Source: Eubacterium sp.
GTDB taxonomy: Bacteria > Bacillota > Clostridia > Peptostreptococcales > Anaerovoracaceae
Direction of reading: 5' to 3'
Assembly (NCBI GenBank): GCA_017533915.1
Contig: JAFWHX010000017.1
Coordinates: 108,853-172,852 of the forward strand
Length of the DNA: 64,000 bases
Positions 36,858 to 45,571 of this stretch are shown piece after piece. The position numbers were made by a program, and so were the translations under genes. Numbering within the stretch: position 1 is the first letter of the stretch; each line of letters begins with the position of its first letter. A model generated the notes under the pieces. It was not told the origin of the DNA. It ran no database searches and worked only from the letters and a program-made list of their open reading frames with translations.

Positions 36858-37763
36858 ATGAAGGGGATCGTTCTTGCAGCGGGGAAAGGTACGAGGCTGT
36901 ATCCAATCACGCTTCCGGTGTGCAAACCGCTTTTGCCGGTGTATGACAAACCGCTCATCTATTATTCAGTTTCCACGCTCATGCGTGCCGGGATCAGAGA
37001 GATTCTGATCATCGTACCGGCAGGAGAAATCGGCTCGTTCCAGAACCTGTTTGGAGACGGATCGAGTCTTGGCGTAAGCATTCAGTATGCTGAGCAGCAC
37101 GAAGCACGCGGCATCGCAGACGCGTTTATAATCGGCGCGGACTTTATCGGAGATGATCAGGTGTGCCTGGCGCTCGGTGATAACATATTCTTCGGGCCGT
37201 CGTTCCGTCAAAAGCTCCGTGCAGCAGTGCGGCTTCAGGAGGGCGACGCGTCTGATGTCAACGAGCCAGGCGGCGGAGCTACGATCTTCGGATACTACGT
37301 CAACGACCCGAGGCCATTCGGCGTAGTCGAATTCGACTCAGACGGCAAAGCCATCTCGATCGAAGAGAAGCCGCAGCATCCTAAGTCGAATTATATCGTT
37401 CCGGGACTGTATTTCTACGATAACGACGTGGTTAAGATCGCGCGCGAGATCAAGCCTTCCGCGCGCGGCGAGCTTGAGATCACAGACGTGAACAACGTAT
37501 ACCTCAGCAGGAACAATCTCCACGTCATATCGCTCGACGAACAATATACATGGTTCGACGCAGGGACCGCCGACAGCCTTTACGAAGCATCCGGCGCCAT
37601 CAAAGCAGCGCAGCGTTCTGGCAAGATGATCGCCTGCCTCGAAGAGACAGCTGTACACAATCACTGGATCACGATCGACGAGCTCCACGAAAAAGCCGAA
37701 TCGATGAAAAATACCAAATACGGAGAATACTTATTCGGCATCTATGAAGAGCTGACAGTATAA
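36858..37763 (+). CDS. rmlA: Glucose-1-phosphate thymidylyltransferase (RmlA-like)
   Basis: The 301-residue enzyme activates glucose-1-phosphate to dTDP-glucose. Motifs: AAGKGTRLYPIT (nucleotide loop), CKPLLPVYDKPLIYY, ALGDNIFFG (metal Asp), and EEKPQHPKSNYIV. No rmlBCD genes are in this window, so its product may feed another pathway. GGAGGT lies before the ATG. The end of the gene (YEELTV-stop) is echoed 8 bases downstream. Confidence 0.92.
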   Translation: MKGIVLAAGKGTRLYPITLPVCKPLLPVYDKPLIYYSVSTLMRAGIREILIIVPAGEIGSFQNLFGDGSSLGVSIQYAEQHEARGIADAFIIGADFIGDDQVCLALGDNIFFGPSFRQKLRAAVRLQEGDASDVNEPGGGATIFGYYVNDPRPFGVVEFDSDGKAISIEEKPQHPKSNYIVPGLYFYDNDVVKIAREIKPSARGELEITDVNNVYLSRNNLHVISLDEQYTWFDAGTADSLYEASGAIKAAQRSGKMIACLEETAVHNHWITIDELHEKAESMKNTKYGEYLFGIYEELTV

Positions 37764-37770
37764 CCATAGA

Positions 37771-37791
37771 TATGATGAACTGACAGTATAA
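37771..37791 (+). repeat. Echo of the rmlA 3' end
   Basis: TAT GAT GAA CTG ACA GTA TAA (Y-D-E-L-T-V-stop) follows the gene's own TAT GAA GAG CTG ACA GTA TAA (Y-E-E-L-T-V-stop). One conservative and one synonymous change; stop kept. Confidence 0.85.
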
Positions 37792-37878
37792 CTACAGAGA
37801 ATGAATAGCTGCTGGAGTTTTTGATGTCTCTGACGGCGCACAATATACTGACAAGAGAAAACTACAAGGGGAATGACA

Positions 37879-38889
37879 ATGAGCGAGATCTTGCTTACCG
37901 GTGGGACCGGTTATATCGGATCGCATGCGGCGGTCGAGCTTCTAGAAGCCGGCCGTGATGTTGTGATCGTCGATAACCTGTATAACAGTGAGGCAGCCGT
38001 GATCGACCGGATCGAGAAGATAACGGGCAAGCGGCCGTCCTTCTATGAGCTTGACGTAACCGACAAAGCCGCAATGGAGAGCATGCTCGCAGAGCACGAC
38101 TTCAGCGGTGTAATGCATTTTGCCGGCTACAAAGCAGTTGGCGAGTCGGTCGAGAAACCGCTTGAGTACTACAGAAACAACATCGACAGTGCGGTGACTC
38201 TGCTGGAGCTTATGGCAGAGCATGGGATCAAAAGCATGATCTTTTCTTCATCTGCTACTGTATACAGCAAATCTGACAAAGTTCCTTATGTCGAGACTGA
38301 TCCGGACACTGGCTGCACGAATCCGTACGGCTGGACCAAGTATATGATAGAACAGATAATGAAAGACGCTGCGGCGGCGCATCCGGAGATGTCTCTTGTT
38401 GCGCTGAGATATTTCAATCCGATCGGCGCGCATCAGTCAGGACTGATCGGCGAGAAGCCGAATGGTATCCCGAACAACCTGATGCCGTATATCACACAGG
38501 TCGCTGCGGGGATAAGGCCGAAGCTGAACGTCTTCGGCAACGACTACCCGACACCGGACGGGACCGGAGTACGCGACTACATCCACGTGGTAGATCTTGC
38601 AAAAGGTCATCTCAAAGCACTTGATTACAGCGAGCAGAACACAGGCTTCGAAGTTTTCAACCTCGGGACGGGGAACGGCGTGAGCGTGCTCGACCTTGTC
38701 AAGGCATTTGAGCGTGTAAACGACATAAAGATCCCGTACGAGATAGCACCACGCCGCGCAGGCGATATAGCGACCTGCTACGCAGACGCCCACAAAGCCA
38801 ACCAGATCCTGGACTGGCACGCAGAGCTTACGATAGATGATATGTGCCGCGACGCCTGGCGCTGGGAAAAACAACAAAGAGGACTGTAG
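37879..38889 (+). CDS. galE: UDP-glucose 4-epimerase
   Basis: The 336-residue SDR enzyme interconverts UDP-glucose and UDP-galactose (and often the N-acetyl forms). Signatures: LLTGGTGYIGSHAAVELL, MHFAGYKAVGESVEKP, SSSATVY and YGWTKYMIE with the YxxxK pair, and YNPIG-type loop RYFNPIGAH. AAGGGG lies 7 bases before the ATG at 37879; the ATG at 37873 is too close to it. Supplies galactose or GalNAc donors for surface polymers. Fifteen bases before the next gene. Confidence 0.95.
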   Translation: MSEILLTGGTGYIGSHAAVELLEAGRDVVIVDNLYNSEAAVIDRIEKITGKRPSFYELDVTDKAAMESMLAEHDFSGVMHFAGYKAVGESVEKPLEYYRNNIDSAVTLLELMAEHGIKSMIFSSSATVYSKSDKVPYVETDPDTGCTNPYGWTKYMIEQIMKDAAAAHPEMSLVALRYFNPIGAHQSGLIGEKPNGIPNNLMPYITQVAAGIRPKLNVFGNDYPTPDGTGVRDYIHVVDLAKGHLKALDYSEQNTGFEVFNLGTGNGVSVLDLVKAFERVNDIKIPYEIAPRRAGDIATCYADAHKANQILDWHAELTIDDMCRDAWRWEKQQRGL

Positions 38890-38903
38890 AGAAAGGAATT
38901 GTA

Positions 38904-40040
38904 ATGGCGAGACTAAATCTTGAAGATAACAGGCCGCATGTTGCCTGGGATAAGATGAACAGTTTCATGACGGATGTTTTTGAAGGATACGGAGTGCCTC
39001 GGGACGAAGCCGCGATCTGCGCGGATGTTTTGCTTGAAGCTGACAGGCGCGGGATAGAAAGCCACGGCTGTAACCGTTTCAAGCCAATATACATCGACAG
39101 GATCGAGAAGGGGACTTTGCTCCCGAAGACGGAGATCGAGATACTGAAAGAAACGCCGACGACTGTTGTCATGGACGCACATGACGGCATGGGCATGGTC
39201 GCAAGCCACCGCATGATGGAGATGCTCATCGAAAAAGCCAGGACTTACGGCATGGCGGGCGGCGCGATCCGTAACTCTACTCATTACGGCATCGCCGGAT
39301 ACTGGGCGACGATGGCGAGCAAAGAAGGAATGATCGGTATTACAGGCACGAACGCCAGGCCTTCAATCGCGCCGACTTTCGGAGTAGAGAACATGATGGG
39401 CACTAATCCGCTCACATTCGCTCTTCCGACAGACGAGGAATACCCATTCTGCATAGACTGTGCGACTTCGATCGTTCAGCGGGGCAAGATCGAATACTAT
39501 GCCCGCGAGGGTGAGGAAACACCGGCTGGAATGGTGATACGTAATGACGGCTCAACGATGACTGACAGCGAGCAGATACTCCAGGCTCTTGTTGACGGTT
39601 CGGCTGCTCTTGCTCCTCTTGGAGGGATCGGCGACACTATGGCTGGATATAAAGGATATGGCTACGCTGCAGTTGTGGAGATCCTTTCCGCTGCACTTGC
39701 CGGAGGGCAGTACATGAAGGCTTTGACAGGGGTAGGTCCGGACGGAAAGCCGCAGATGTATCATTTAGGACACTTCTTCTTCGTTGTGGATCCAGACGCG
39801 TTCATGGGACGGGAAGAGTTCCGCAAGATCGCAGGCCAGATAAGCCGCGAGCTCCGCGCGTCAAAGAAGGCGCCGGGAGAGGATCGCATCTACACTCCGG
39901 GCGAGATGGCATATTATATCTGGAAAGACCGCGAGAAGAAAGGCGTTCCGGTAGGTGAAACGGTGCAGAGAGAGATCCTCGAGATCCGAGACAAGCTGGG
40001 TCTCGACTACGAATTCCCAGAGTTCACTGTAGAAAAGTAG
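38904..40040 (+). CDS. Malate/L-lactate dehydrogenase family (LDH2) oxidoreductase
   Basis: The 378-residue protein belongs to the NAD(P)-dependent type-2 malate/lactate, ureidoglycolate and delta-1-piperideine-2-carboxylate reductase family: ADRRGIESHGCNRF, IRNSTHYGIAGYWA, GTNPLTFALPT and GYKGYGYAAVVEIL are the family blocks. The 2-oxo acid it acts on is uncertain. The ATG at 38904 with AAAGGA upstream is chosen; a longer frame overlaps galE. Probably in an operon with galE, 14 bases apart. Confidence 0.88.
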   Translation: MARLNLEDNRPHVAWDKMNSFMTDVFEGYGVPRDEAAICADVLLEADRRGIESHGCNRFKPIYIDRIEKGTLLPKTEIEILKETPTTVVMDAHDGMGMVASHRMMEMLIEKARTYGMAGGAIRNSTHYGIAGYWATMASKEGMIGITGTNARPSIAPTFGVENMMGTNPLTFALPTDEEYPFCIDCATSIVQRGKIEYYAREGEETPAGMVIRNDGSTMTDSEQILQALVDGSAALAPLGGIGDTMAGYKGYGYAAVVEILSAALAGGQYMKALTGVGPDGKPQMYHLGHFFFVVDPDAFMGREEFRKIAGQISRELRASKKAPGEDRIYTPGEMAYYIWKDREKKGVPVGETVQREILEIRDKLGLDYEFPEFTVEK

Positions 40041-40050
40041 ATTAATATAT

Positions 40051-40184
40051 CGTTGGATAATCAGATCGCTGATTTGTAAGATTGGTAGATCATTAGGATG
40101 GTCAGATCGCTGATCTGTTAGATTGCCAGATCGTTAGGATGGTCAGATCGCTGGTCTATTAAATTGGTGGATCATTAGGATGGT
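40051..40184. repeat. Three tandem 41-bp units after the LDH2-family gene
   Basis: Units start at 40062, 40103 and 40144, each with CAGATCGCTGATCTGTTAGA-like halves and TTAGGATGGT ends, plus a partial unit before. CAGATCGCTGATCTG is itself a hairpin (CAGATC with GATCTG). Confidence 0.88.
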
Positions 40185-40225
40185 TGTTTGATAGATTGCT
40201 ACATTCTGCATGGAGGTATAGACAG

Positions 40226-41725
40226 ATGAAAAAAATAGTGGCTGTTTTATTGTGTATGGTGTTGACTTTTGCTGCTGTTCCGTCATTCGCGGCGGTGCGG
40301 TCTGATGATGCGGCGTTTGCCACTCAGGCTGATGATATGGCGATTGCAGCTGCAATAGCTGAAGTGGAACAGTGCATGAGTGAGCTGGAGACGTGTAAGG
40401 CCGCGCTTGAGACTGCTAAAGCTGATCTCGAAGCTGCTAAGCTTGAAGCTAATGAAGCCGGTAAAGTGTTCCTGAATAACAAATCAGGTGAAAACTTTAC
40501 AGTTGAGATTTTGATCGAGCAGCTCAGAAAAGATGCGTCGCTTCAGCAGTATATGAATAATGAAGATTTCGAGGCAGGTGTGGCGTCGGCGCTTTCAGTC
40601 AGCAATCTCAACGCGGCGGCAGATTTTGTCGATGAGTGCAATACTTTGAGGGCGAAGCATTCTCTTGCGCCGCTCAAAATAAACTACAGGCTCATGATCC
40701 TGTCGGCTGTCAGTGCGGCGATCTCCTCGCAGGTCATAGCGCACGTAGCGGTACCGGCGATATACAATGGTGCGCTTGGTTCACTCGGCAGCTATGTTAC
40801 GCAGTATCCGGGAGAGAACCTTGCGTGGCGCTACAGCGATCCATTCGACGGATGGTACGATGCGGAAAAGAAGATCTATGATGAAGCTGTCGCATCTGGT
40901 AAATATCCTGGGCTGGATACAATGGATGCATATGAGGTATCGCAGTCATACCATGAACTGTCCACACAGGTCGGACATTATCTCAATATCGTCGATCCAA
41001 GAAACGTGGAGACAGGATTCGCACACATCTCCGAGAATAGTACAGACGAGCAGTCGTTCTCATGGGATCAGAGCGCGTCTTATGGTGAGGTGGTGACACC
41101 GGCAGAATTCAAAACCGCTCTGGCTCAGGCTGCACAGGCTACGCAGACAAAACTAAGTGAGATGAAGACAAAGTATGACAAAGCAGAAGCAAATGTTTCA
41201 AAAGCGCAGTACAGTCTGGATAGAGCGCAGGAGAGGCTTGATGAGCTGACAAAAGAACCGTCAGATCCTGACAATCCTGACGAACCAAAGCCTGATGAAA
41301 CAACAGACCCATCAAAACCAGATGATCCAAAGCCCTATGATCCGAAACCAGATGAACCAAAGCCTGATGATCCAGTAGACCCGTCACCATCCGAACCACC
41401 GACATCTGATGATCCGACAGACGAAGAGGTCAGTCCAAAAGCTACATCGATAAAGAAGTTGTCTCCGTCGAAGAAGGCATTTACAGTCACTTGGAAAAAG
41501 CAGACTACGGGCACGACAGGATATCAGATTCAGTGCAGTCTGAAGAAAAACTTCAAATCGGGTGTAAAGAAGATTAAAGTAAAGAAAAATACCCAGACTA
41601 AGAAAAAAGTAACAGGTCTTAAGCGCGGCAAGAAATACTACGTCAGAATACGTACCTATAAAGAAACGGCAGATGGAACAGTATATTCATCCTGGAGCAA
41701 AGTGAAATCTGTGAAGACCAAATAA
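40226..41725 (+). CDS. Secreted CAP-domain protein with Asp/Pro linker and Fn3-like end
   Basis: The 499-residue protein begins with a signal peptide (KKIVAVLLCMVLTFAAVPSF-A-A). A coiled-coil segment rich in Glu, Ala and Lys (about 35-80), a CAP/SCP-like domain (about 110-290, with LNAAADFVDECNTLRAKH, GENLAWRY and GHYLNIVDP) and a second coiled coil (about 300-345) follow. Then come a repetitive Asp-Pro-Lys linker (about 350-400) and the lysine-rich Fn3-like domain (about 405-499). CAP proteins are secreted, with roles from adhesion to sterol or metal binding; none can be assigned. ATG at 40226 has GGAGGT 9 bases upstream. Confidence 0.88.
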   Translation: MKKIVAVLLCMVLTFAAVPSFAAVRSDDAAFATQADDMAIAAAIAEVEQCMSELETCKAALETAKADLEAAKLEANEAGKVFLNNKSGENFTVEILIEQLRKDASLQQYMNNEDFEAGVASALSVSNLNAAADFVDECNTLRAKHSLAPLKINYRLMILSAVSAAISSQVIAHVAVPAIYNGALGSLGSYVTQYPGENLAWRYSDPFDGWYDAEKKIYDEAVASGKYPGLDTMDAYEVSQSYHELSTQVGHYLNIVDPRNVETGFAHISENSTDEQSFSWDQSASYGEVVTPAEFKTALAQAAQATQTKLSEMKTKYDKAEANVSKAQYSLDRAQERLDELTKEPSDPDNPDEPKPDETTDPSKPDDPKPYDPKPDEPKPDDPVDPSPSEPPTSDDPTDEEVSPKATSIKKLSPSKKAFTVTWKKQTTGTTGYQIQCSLKKNFKSGVKKIKVKKNTQTKKKVTGLKRGKKYYVRIRTYKETADGTVYSSWSKVKSVKTK

Positions 41726-41729
41726 ACTG

Positions 41730-41852
41730 AAATGTGTACTGAAGCGCTGATATAATCCGGAATGTGCACTGAAATGCTTAAATAATCCGGAATGTGCTCG
41801 TCGAAGCACTCATACAATCTAGAATATGCTCGCCGAAGCACCAATATAATCA
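41730..41852. repeat. Four 30-32 bp units after the CAP-domain gene
   Basis: Units start at about 41730, 41761, 41791 and 41823 (AATGTGYNC ... GAAGC ... ATAATC). In the last two, TGCTCG and CGAAGCA can pair. The first unit resembles the gene's own end (GTGAAATCTGTGAAGACC against CTGAAATGTGTACTGAAG), so the array may be a decayed gene-tail echo. Confidence 0.75.
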
Positions 41853-41955
41853 TTGCCGCGCATGTGGAACTGATTGAAAGATCAAAACTCCATGCGCGGT
41901 ATTTTTGTGTGGCAGCTGTTCACCACCGACCGGTATATTTGTGCATTTTAAGACC

Positions 41956-42170
41956 GTTTTATGTACACATACAGCAAAACCTTGTACAATATGCACCAAG
42001 GTTTTATTGCCAATTTTGATGGATCAGCGTTTTTAGAGGCTTTTTTGTGTACACATACGACAAAACCTTGTACAATATGCACCAAATTATCAGTTTCAAT
42101 TCTGCGAAATATATAGAATTCGTTTTTTGTGTACACATACGACAAAACCTTGTACCATATGTACGAAAAA
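41956..42170. repeat. Left flank array around the orphan nuclease: three 80-88 bp units
   Basis: The core ATGTACACATACAGCAAAAC followed by CTTGTACAATATGCACCAA occurs at about 41961, 42047 and 42129. The first copy runs on into GGTTTT so that AAAACCTTG and CAAGGTTTT form a 9-bp hairpin. Spacer blocks are shared with the right flank array at 43349-43555. Confidence 0.88.
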
Positions 42171-42182
42171 CTCGTATTGGTA

Positions 42183-42294
42183 CAAAGCTTTGATGTTCAA
42201 CCGCTTGACACAAGGCTTTGCTATTCGGCAGTTTGGCACAACGTTTTGCTGTTCAACCGCTTGACACAAGGCTTTGCTATTCAGCCGCTAAAGA
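42183..42294. repeat. Four 28-bp units overlapping the nuclease gene 3' end
   Basis: Units at 42183, 42211, 42239 and 42267 alternate between TTCAACCGCTTGACA and TTCGGCAGTTTGGCA types, exact 28-base period. The last unit covers the stop codon (42288-42290) of the nuclease gene, so the array seems to have grown from the gene end. Confidence 0.88.
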
Positions 42295-43121
42295 TAGGGG
42301 AAGCGTGCGCGTATCAGGTCGATTATGCTCTCGATCTGTGATGAATTGATTCCGCCATCTACAGTATCACTTGTGATAAAAAGATCACGGCCGAGGAAAT
42401 AACCGTTCAGCTGATAGATCTGAAGCTTGGTGGCGAGGTCGACTGCATATTGGGGATTGTTAAGCAGACCTGCATGTTCGATGAGGATAAAAGATCCGTC
42501 AGGGCACATTATCTGAAAATCCGGAGACTCAACATATTCTACATATTCGCCGTGTGCGTTTTTTCTTCTGAATTTCAGGACTGGATCATAACGGAATGGG
42601 ATACCGGCATCAAGAAGTAAGTTATAGATTATGCATTCCGATTTTGACCGCACTCTCGTACCGTCTTTAGCGAGAATAACGGGCCCTTGGAACGGCTTTT
42701 GATTTTTTACATAGTCAGCACTTGCCCACTTCCGCAGATCTTCCATGATCGTATCAAAATTACTATCGAACTGCACTGTACGCAGGCAAGGCGACAGTTT
42801 TGCCAGAATATCGTCCTTGCAGTAAGGGCAGTAGTCATTCAGCGCTTTTTTCAGGATCTTGATATTGCGCTTGACAAGTCGCAGCAGCTCCTTCTTATAT
42901 GAAGACCTTGCCAGGGCATGTAATTTGCCTGAGCTGGCATCACCCAGGTATACCTGCTTTTTAGTCGAAGATGAAGTTATCTGATAGTAATAAGTCTTAT
43001 TATTTCGTTTGCTCGATCTTACCACGACCTTCTTAGGAACGACAGGATCATTATTCAGTTCATATTCCAGCTGAATCAGATTTTCTAACTCAATATTGAT
43101 GCTGTTCAGAAAAGATGTCAT
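42288..43121 (-). CDS. Orphan PD-(D/E)XK nuclease-like protein, copy 1
   Basis: This 277-residue protein has an N-terminal helical part, a YYYQI...KKQVYLG block (about residues 44-60) like the short hairpin domains of some transposase-type proteins, and a C-terminal nuclease-like fold. The latter reads GTRVRSKSECIIYNLL (E162), SPDFQIMCPDGS (D201) and FILIEHAG (E215, with H and G following), the E...PD...EHxG pattern of a PD-(D/E)XK group in which the usual Lys of ExK is not in place. Substrate and role are unknown. It is a paralogue of the protein at 55765-56598 (same length, same motifs). Flanked on both sides by the same repeat array, suggesting a mobile or amplifying unit. Confidence 0.8.
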   Translation of the reverse strand: MTSFLNSINIELENLIQLEYELNNDPVVPKKVVVRSSKRNNKTYYYQITSSSTKKQVYLGDASSGKLHALARSSYKKELLRLVKRNIKILKKALNDYCPYCKDDILAKLSPCLRTVQFDSNFDTIMEDLRKWASADYVKNQKPFQGPVILAKDGTRVRSKSECIIYNLLLDAGIPFRYDPVLKFRRKNAHGEYVEYVESPDFQIMCPDGSFILIEHAGLLNNPQYAVDLATKLQIYQLNGYFLGRDLFITSDTVDGGINSSQIESIIDLIRARFPYL

Positions 43122-43236
43122 CTTTTACCTCCACTATCTTTCGATACTCGCATCAGTCGGCGATGCAATAAAAATTGATTGATGTAACCCCATTTTTATC
43201 TTCTTTTCTGATATGTCAATACACTTTTTGTCGAGT

Positions 43237-43272
43237 TGTCGAAAATAGTGTTTTAAATGTCGTTTTACCGTA
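43237..43272 (-). promoter_or_regulatory. Upstream element shared by both nuclease genes (copy 1)
   Basis: Plus strand TGTCGAAAATAGTG, one variable T-rich base, TTAAATGTCGTTTTACCGTA, 116 bases upstream of the nuclease start. It is repeated almost exactly at 56734-56769. With its flanks the similarity covers about 50 bases. It could be a promoter or operator, or part of a mobile unit. Confidence 0.6.
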
Positions 43273-43348
43273 CGATTTGGATTTTGGGGTTTTTTAAAGT
43301 CATTCAAATGGCGGCCAGTCGGTATGTTATGATTAGGACAGTCGGTAT

Positions 43349-43555
43349 CGTACACATATAGCAAAACCTTGTACAATATGCACCAAATTATTAGTTTCAA
43401 TTTTCTGAAGTATACACTTTTCGTTGTTTATGTACACATATAGCAAAACCTTGTACAATATGCACCAAGGTTTTTTCGCTTATTTCGCAAAATCGGCATT
43501 TTTTGATGCTTTTTTGTGTACACATACAACAAAACCTTGTACACTATGTACAACA
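43349..43555. repeat. Right flank array around the orphan nuclease: three about 83-bp units
   Basis: The core CACATATAGCAAAACCTTGT plus ACAATATGCACCAA occurs at about 43350, 43432 and 43515. Spacers AAATTATTAGTTTCAATTTT and AAGGTTTT... correspond to those in the left array, but in swapped order. The rest of the 43122-43827 gap (from 43556) holds short GCAGAAGCTGATG-type repeats (43585-43625) and an AT-rich stretch with TATAAT at about 43786 before the next gene. Confidence 0.85.
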
Positions 43556-43827
43556 TACATGGTTTTGATGGTGGATGGACAAGCACAGAAGCTGATGTAC
43601 AAGCACAGAAGCTGATGGACAAGTATAGAAGTGATTGAGCTTGAATAAAAGCAGAAAGTCAAGTTTACAAACAAGAGGGGCTAGGCGGAAGCAGATATAT
43701 GCGGAAGCGGATATATGAAGAAGAATTAAGGTGTTTTTTGAGTGTATTACACTTTAAAGCGCCTTTTTCGTTTGTTATAATTTACACTGAAAATAATAGT
43801 TAAAACAGTAACAGACTGGAGATCAGT

Positions 43828-44487
43828 ATGTATACGATTGAGGAATTATATGATCTTGATCATTCGCTTGCGGGGGATTATCTGAGAGGCTTCACATATC
43901 CGTGGGAGGCGCTCCCCGGCATCAAAGAGATGATCGTTGAGATAGGCGAGGGTCTCGACCCTGATGAGTATGAGGAAAGGGCGGAGCATGTATGGGTGCA
44001 CAAAACAGCTACGGTCTTTCCGACTGCATATCTTGGGGCGCCTTGCATTATAGGGCCGAGAACAGAAGTCCGGCATTGCGCTTTTGTTCGTGGCGCGGCG
44101 CTTGTCGGTGCTGACTGCGTAGTGGGGAATTCTGTAGAGCTGAAGAATGTGATTTTGTTCGATAACGTACAGACTCCTCATTACAATTATGTCGGAGACT
44201 CGATATTAGGATATCACAGCCACATGGGCGCGGGCTCGATCACATCGAACGTCAAGAGTGACAAGAAAAATGTTATTGTTCACTCGGGATCGGAACAGCT
44301 TGAGACCGGGATGCATAAGTTCGGTGCGATGCTTGGCGATTTTGTTGAAGTCGGCTGTAATGCAGTGTGTAATCCGGGTACTGTGATAGGGCGGAATACC
44401 AACGTTTATCCAACGTCATGCGTCCGCGGGACAGTGCCGGAGAACAGCATCTACAAAAACAATGGCGAGGTCGTGCCGCGTAAATAA
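43828..44487 (+). CDS. Left-handed beta-helix (GlmU C-terminal-like) acyltransferase-type protein
   Basis: The 219-residue protein has hexapeptide repeats from about residue 55 (VWVHKTATVFPTAYLGAPCIIG, AALVGADCVVGNSVELKNVI, SHMGAGSITSN, VEVGCNAVCNPGTVIGRNTNVYPTSCVRG). It resembles the GlmU acetyltransferase half and the Clostridia proteins often labelled UDP-GlcNAc pyrophosphorylase, but it has no nucleotidyltransferase domain. A sugar nucleotide acyltransferase or carrier role is likely; unproven. GGAGATCAGT gives the start. Located next to nagB, so amino-sugar metabolism is plausible. Its C-terminal coding end is echoed twice downstream. Confidence 0.85.
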   Translation: MYTIEELYDLDHSLAGDYLRGFTYPWEALPGIKEMIVEIGEGLDPDEYEERAEHVWVHKTATVFPTAYLGAPCIIGPRTEVRHCAFVRGAALVGADCVVGNSVELKNVILFDNVQTPHYNYVGDSILGYHSHMGAGSITSNVKSDKKNVIVHSGSEQLETGMHKFGAMLGDFVEVGCNAVCNPGTVIGRNTNVYPTSCVRGTVPENSIYKNNGEVVPRK

Positions 44488-44576
44488 AGCTTTTATACGA
44501 ACAATGGTGACGTCGTGCCGCGGAAGTAGTGAACGACATATTCAAAAACAACGGCGTGGTCGTGCCTCGGAAGTAG
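44488..44576 (+). repeat. Two echo copies of the beta-helix gene 3' end
   Basis: The gene ends S-I-Y-K-N-N-G-E-V-V-P-R-K-stop. Copy 2 (44488-44529) starts right after the stop and reads S-F-Y-T-N-N-G-D-V-V-P-R-K-stop. Copy 3 (44529-44576) reads V-N-D-I-F-K-N-N-G-V-V-V-P-R-K-stop. Many changes are synonymous (GGC/GGT, CGT/CGG, AAA/AAG, TAC/TAT), and each copy keeps its stop codon (TAA, TAG, TAG). Confidence 0.9.
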
Positions 44577-44642
44577 ATACAGAGTTACATACAGAACGAA
44601 GCGGAAACGTTCTGGTGATTGTTGAGCAGCAGGGGGTTTGAT

Positions 44643-45443
44643 ATGAGGGTTGTAATACAGGATGATTATGAAAAGATGAGCGACTGGGCGGCGGATCATA
44701 TCGCTGGAAAGATCAGAGCGCATGTTGAATCTGGGGAGACGAGGCCTTTCGTGCTTGGCCTTCCGACTGGCTCAAGCCCGATAGGTGTGTATAAAAGGCT
44801 TGCGGCCATGAACCAGGCTGGAGAGCTTTCGTTTAAGAATGTCGTCACTTTCAATATGGATGAATATCTCGGCCTTCCTCATGAACATGACCAGAGCTAC
44901 TGGTACTTCATGCATGACAATTTCTTTGATCACCTGGTCGATATGGATCCGGATAACATAAATATCCTGAACGGGATGACTGATGATCCGGAAAAGGAAT
45001 GCGCCATGTACGAGGAGAAGATCAGATCCTATGGCGGTATCGATCTCTTTATGGGCGGTATCGGATGTGACGGACATCTTGCCTTCAACGAGCCATACAC
45101 ATCGCTTACTTCAAGGACTGGCGTGCGCGACCTTACTACAGATACGAGGATCGTGAACTCCAGATTCTTCGGCGGCGACCCTGAAAAGGTACCGGCACAG
45201 GCGCTTTCGGTCGGGATCGGCACAGTAACAGACTCCAAAGAAGTGCTCGTTCTGATAAGCGGCCATAACAAAGCAACAGCTCTTGCTCATGTAGTCGAGG
45301 GCGGTGTTTCTCAGAAATGGACATGCAGCGCGCTCCAGATGCATAACGACGCAATAATCTGCTGCGACGAAGCAGCATGCGGCGAACTGACAGTGGACAC
45401 ATACAAGTATTTCCTGGATATAGAGAGAAAAGAGAGATTATAA
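44643..45443 (+). CDS. nagB: Glucosamine-6-phosphate deaminase
   Basis: The 266-residue enzyme converts glucosamine-6-phosphate to fructose-6-phosphate and ammonia. Motifs: LGLPTGSSPIGVYKRL (phosphate loop), VVTFNMDEYLGLP (catalytic Asp), GGIGCDGHLAFNEP (catalytic Asp/His) and LSVGIGTVTDSKEVLVL. ATG at 44643 follows AGGGGG by 7 bases; an earlier start at 44619 would be inside a non-conserved stretch. Links amino-sugar salvage to glycolysis. Confidence 0.95.
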   Translation: MRVVIQDDYEKMSDWAADHIAGKIRAHVESGETRPFVLGLPTGSSPIGVYKRLAAMNQAGELSFKNVVTFNMDEYLGLPHEHDQSYWYFMHDNFFDHLVDMDPDNINILNGMTDDPEKECAMYEEKIRSYGGIDLFMGGIGCDGHLAFNEPYTSLTSRTGVRDLTTDTRIVNSRFFGGDPEKVPAQALSVGIGTVTDSKEVLVLISGHNKATALAHVVEGGVSQKWTCSALQMHNDAIICCDEAACGELTVDTYKYFLDIERKERL

Positions 45444-45449
45444 AACCTC

Positions 45450-45527
45450 TATACATAGATACAGAAAAAAGAAAGACTATATATACAGCTTCTATAAATA
45501 GATTTAGAAAGAAAAGAGAGATTATAA
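45450..45527 (+). repeat. Two echo copies of the nagB 3' end
   Basis: The gene ends GAT ATA GAG AGA AAA GAG AGA TTA TAA (D-I-E-R-K-E-R-L-stop). At 45501-45527 stands GAT TTA GAA AGA AAA GAG AGA TTA TAA (D-L-E-R-K-E-R-L-stop). A more decayed copy (GAT ACA GAA AAA AGA AAG) lies between, near 45457-45480. Confidence 0.85.
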
Positions 45528-45571
45528 AGTTCTCGTGCATAGCGAATATGCCTGGGAGTTATTGAAGAGCT

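Noticed and set aside
41956-43555. Insertion sequence around the nuclease gene
   Set aside because: No transposase, no terminal inverted repeats of IS type and no target duplication; kept as a possible cassette only.
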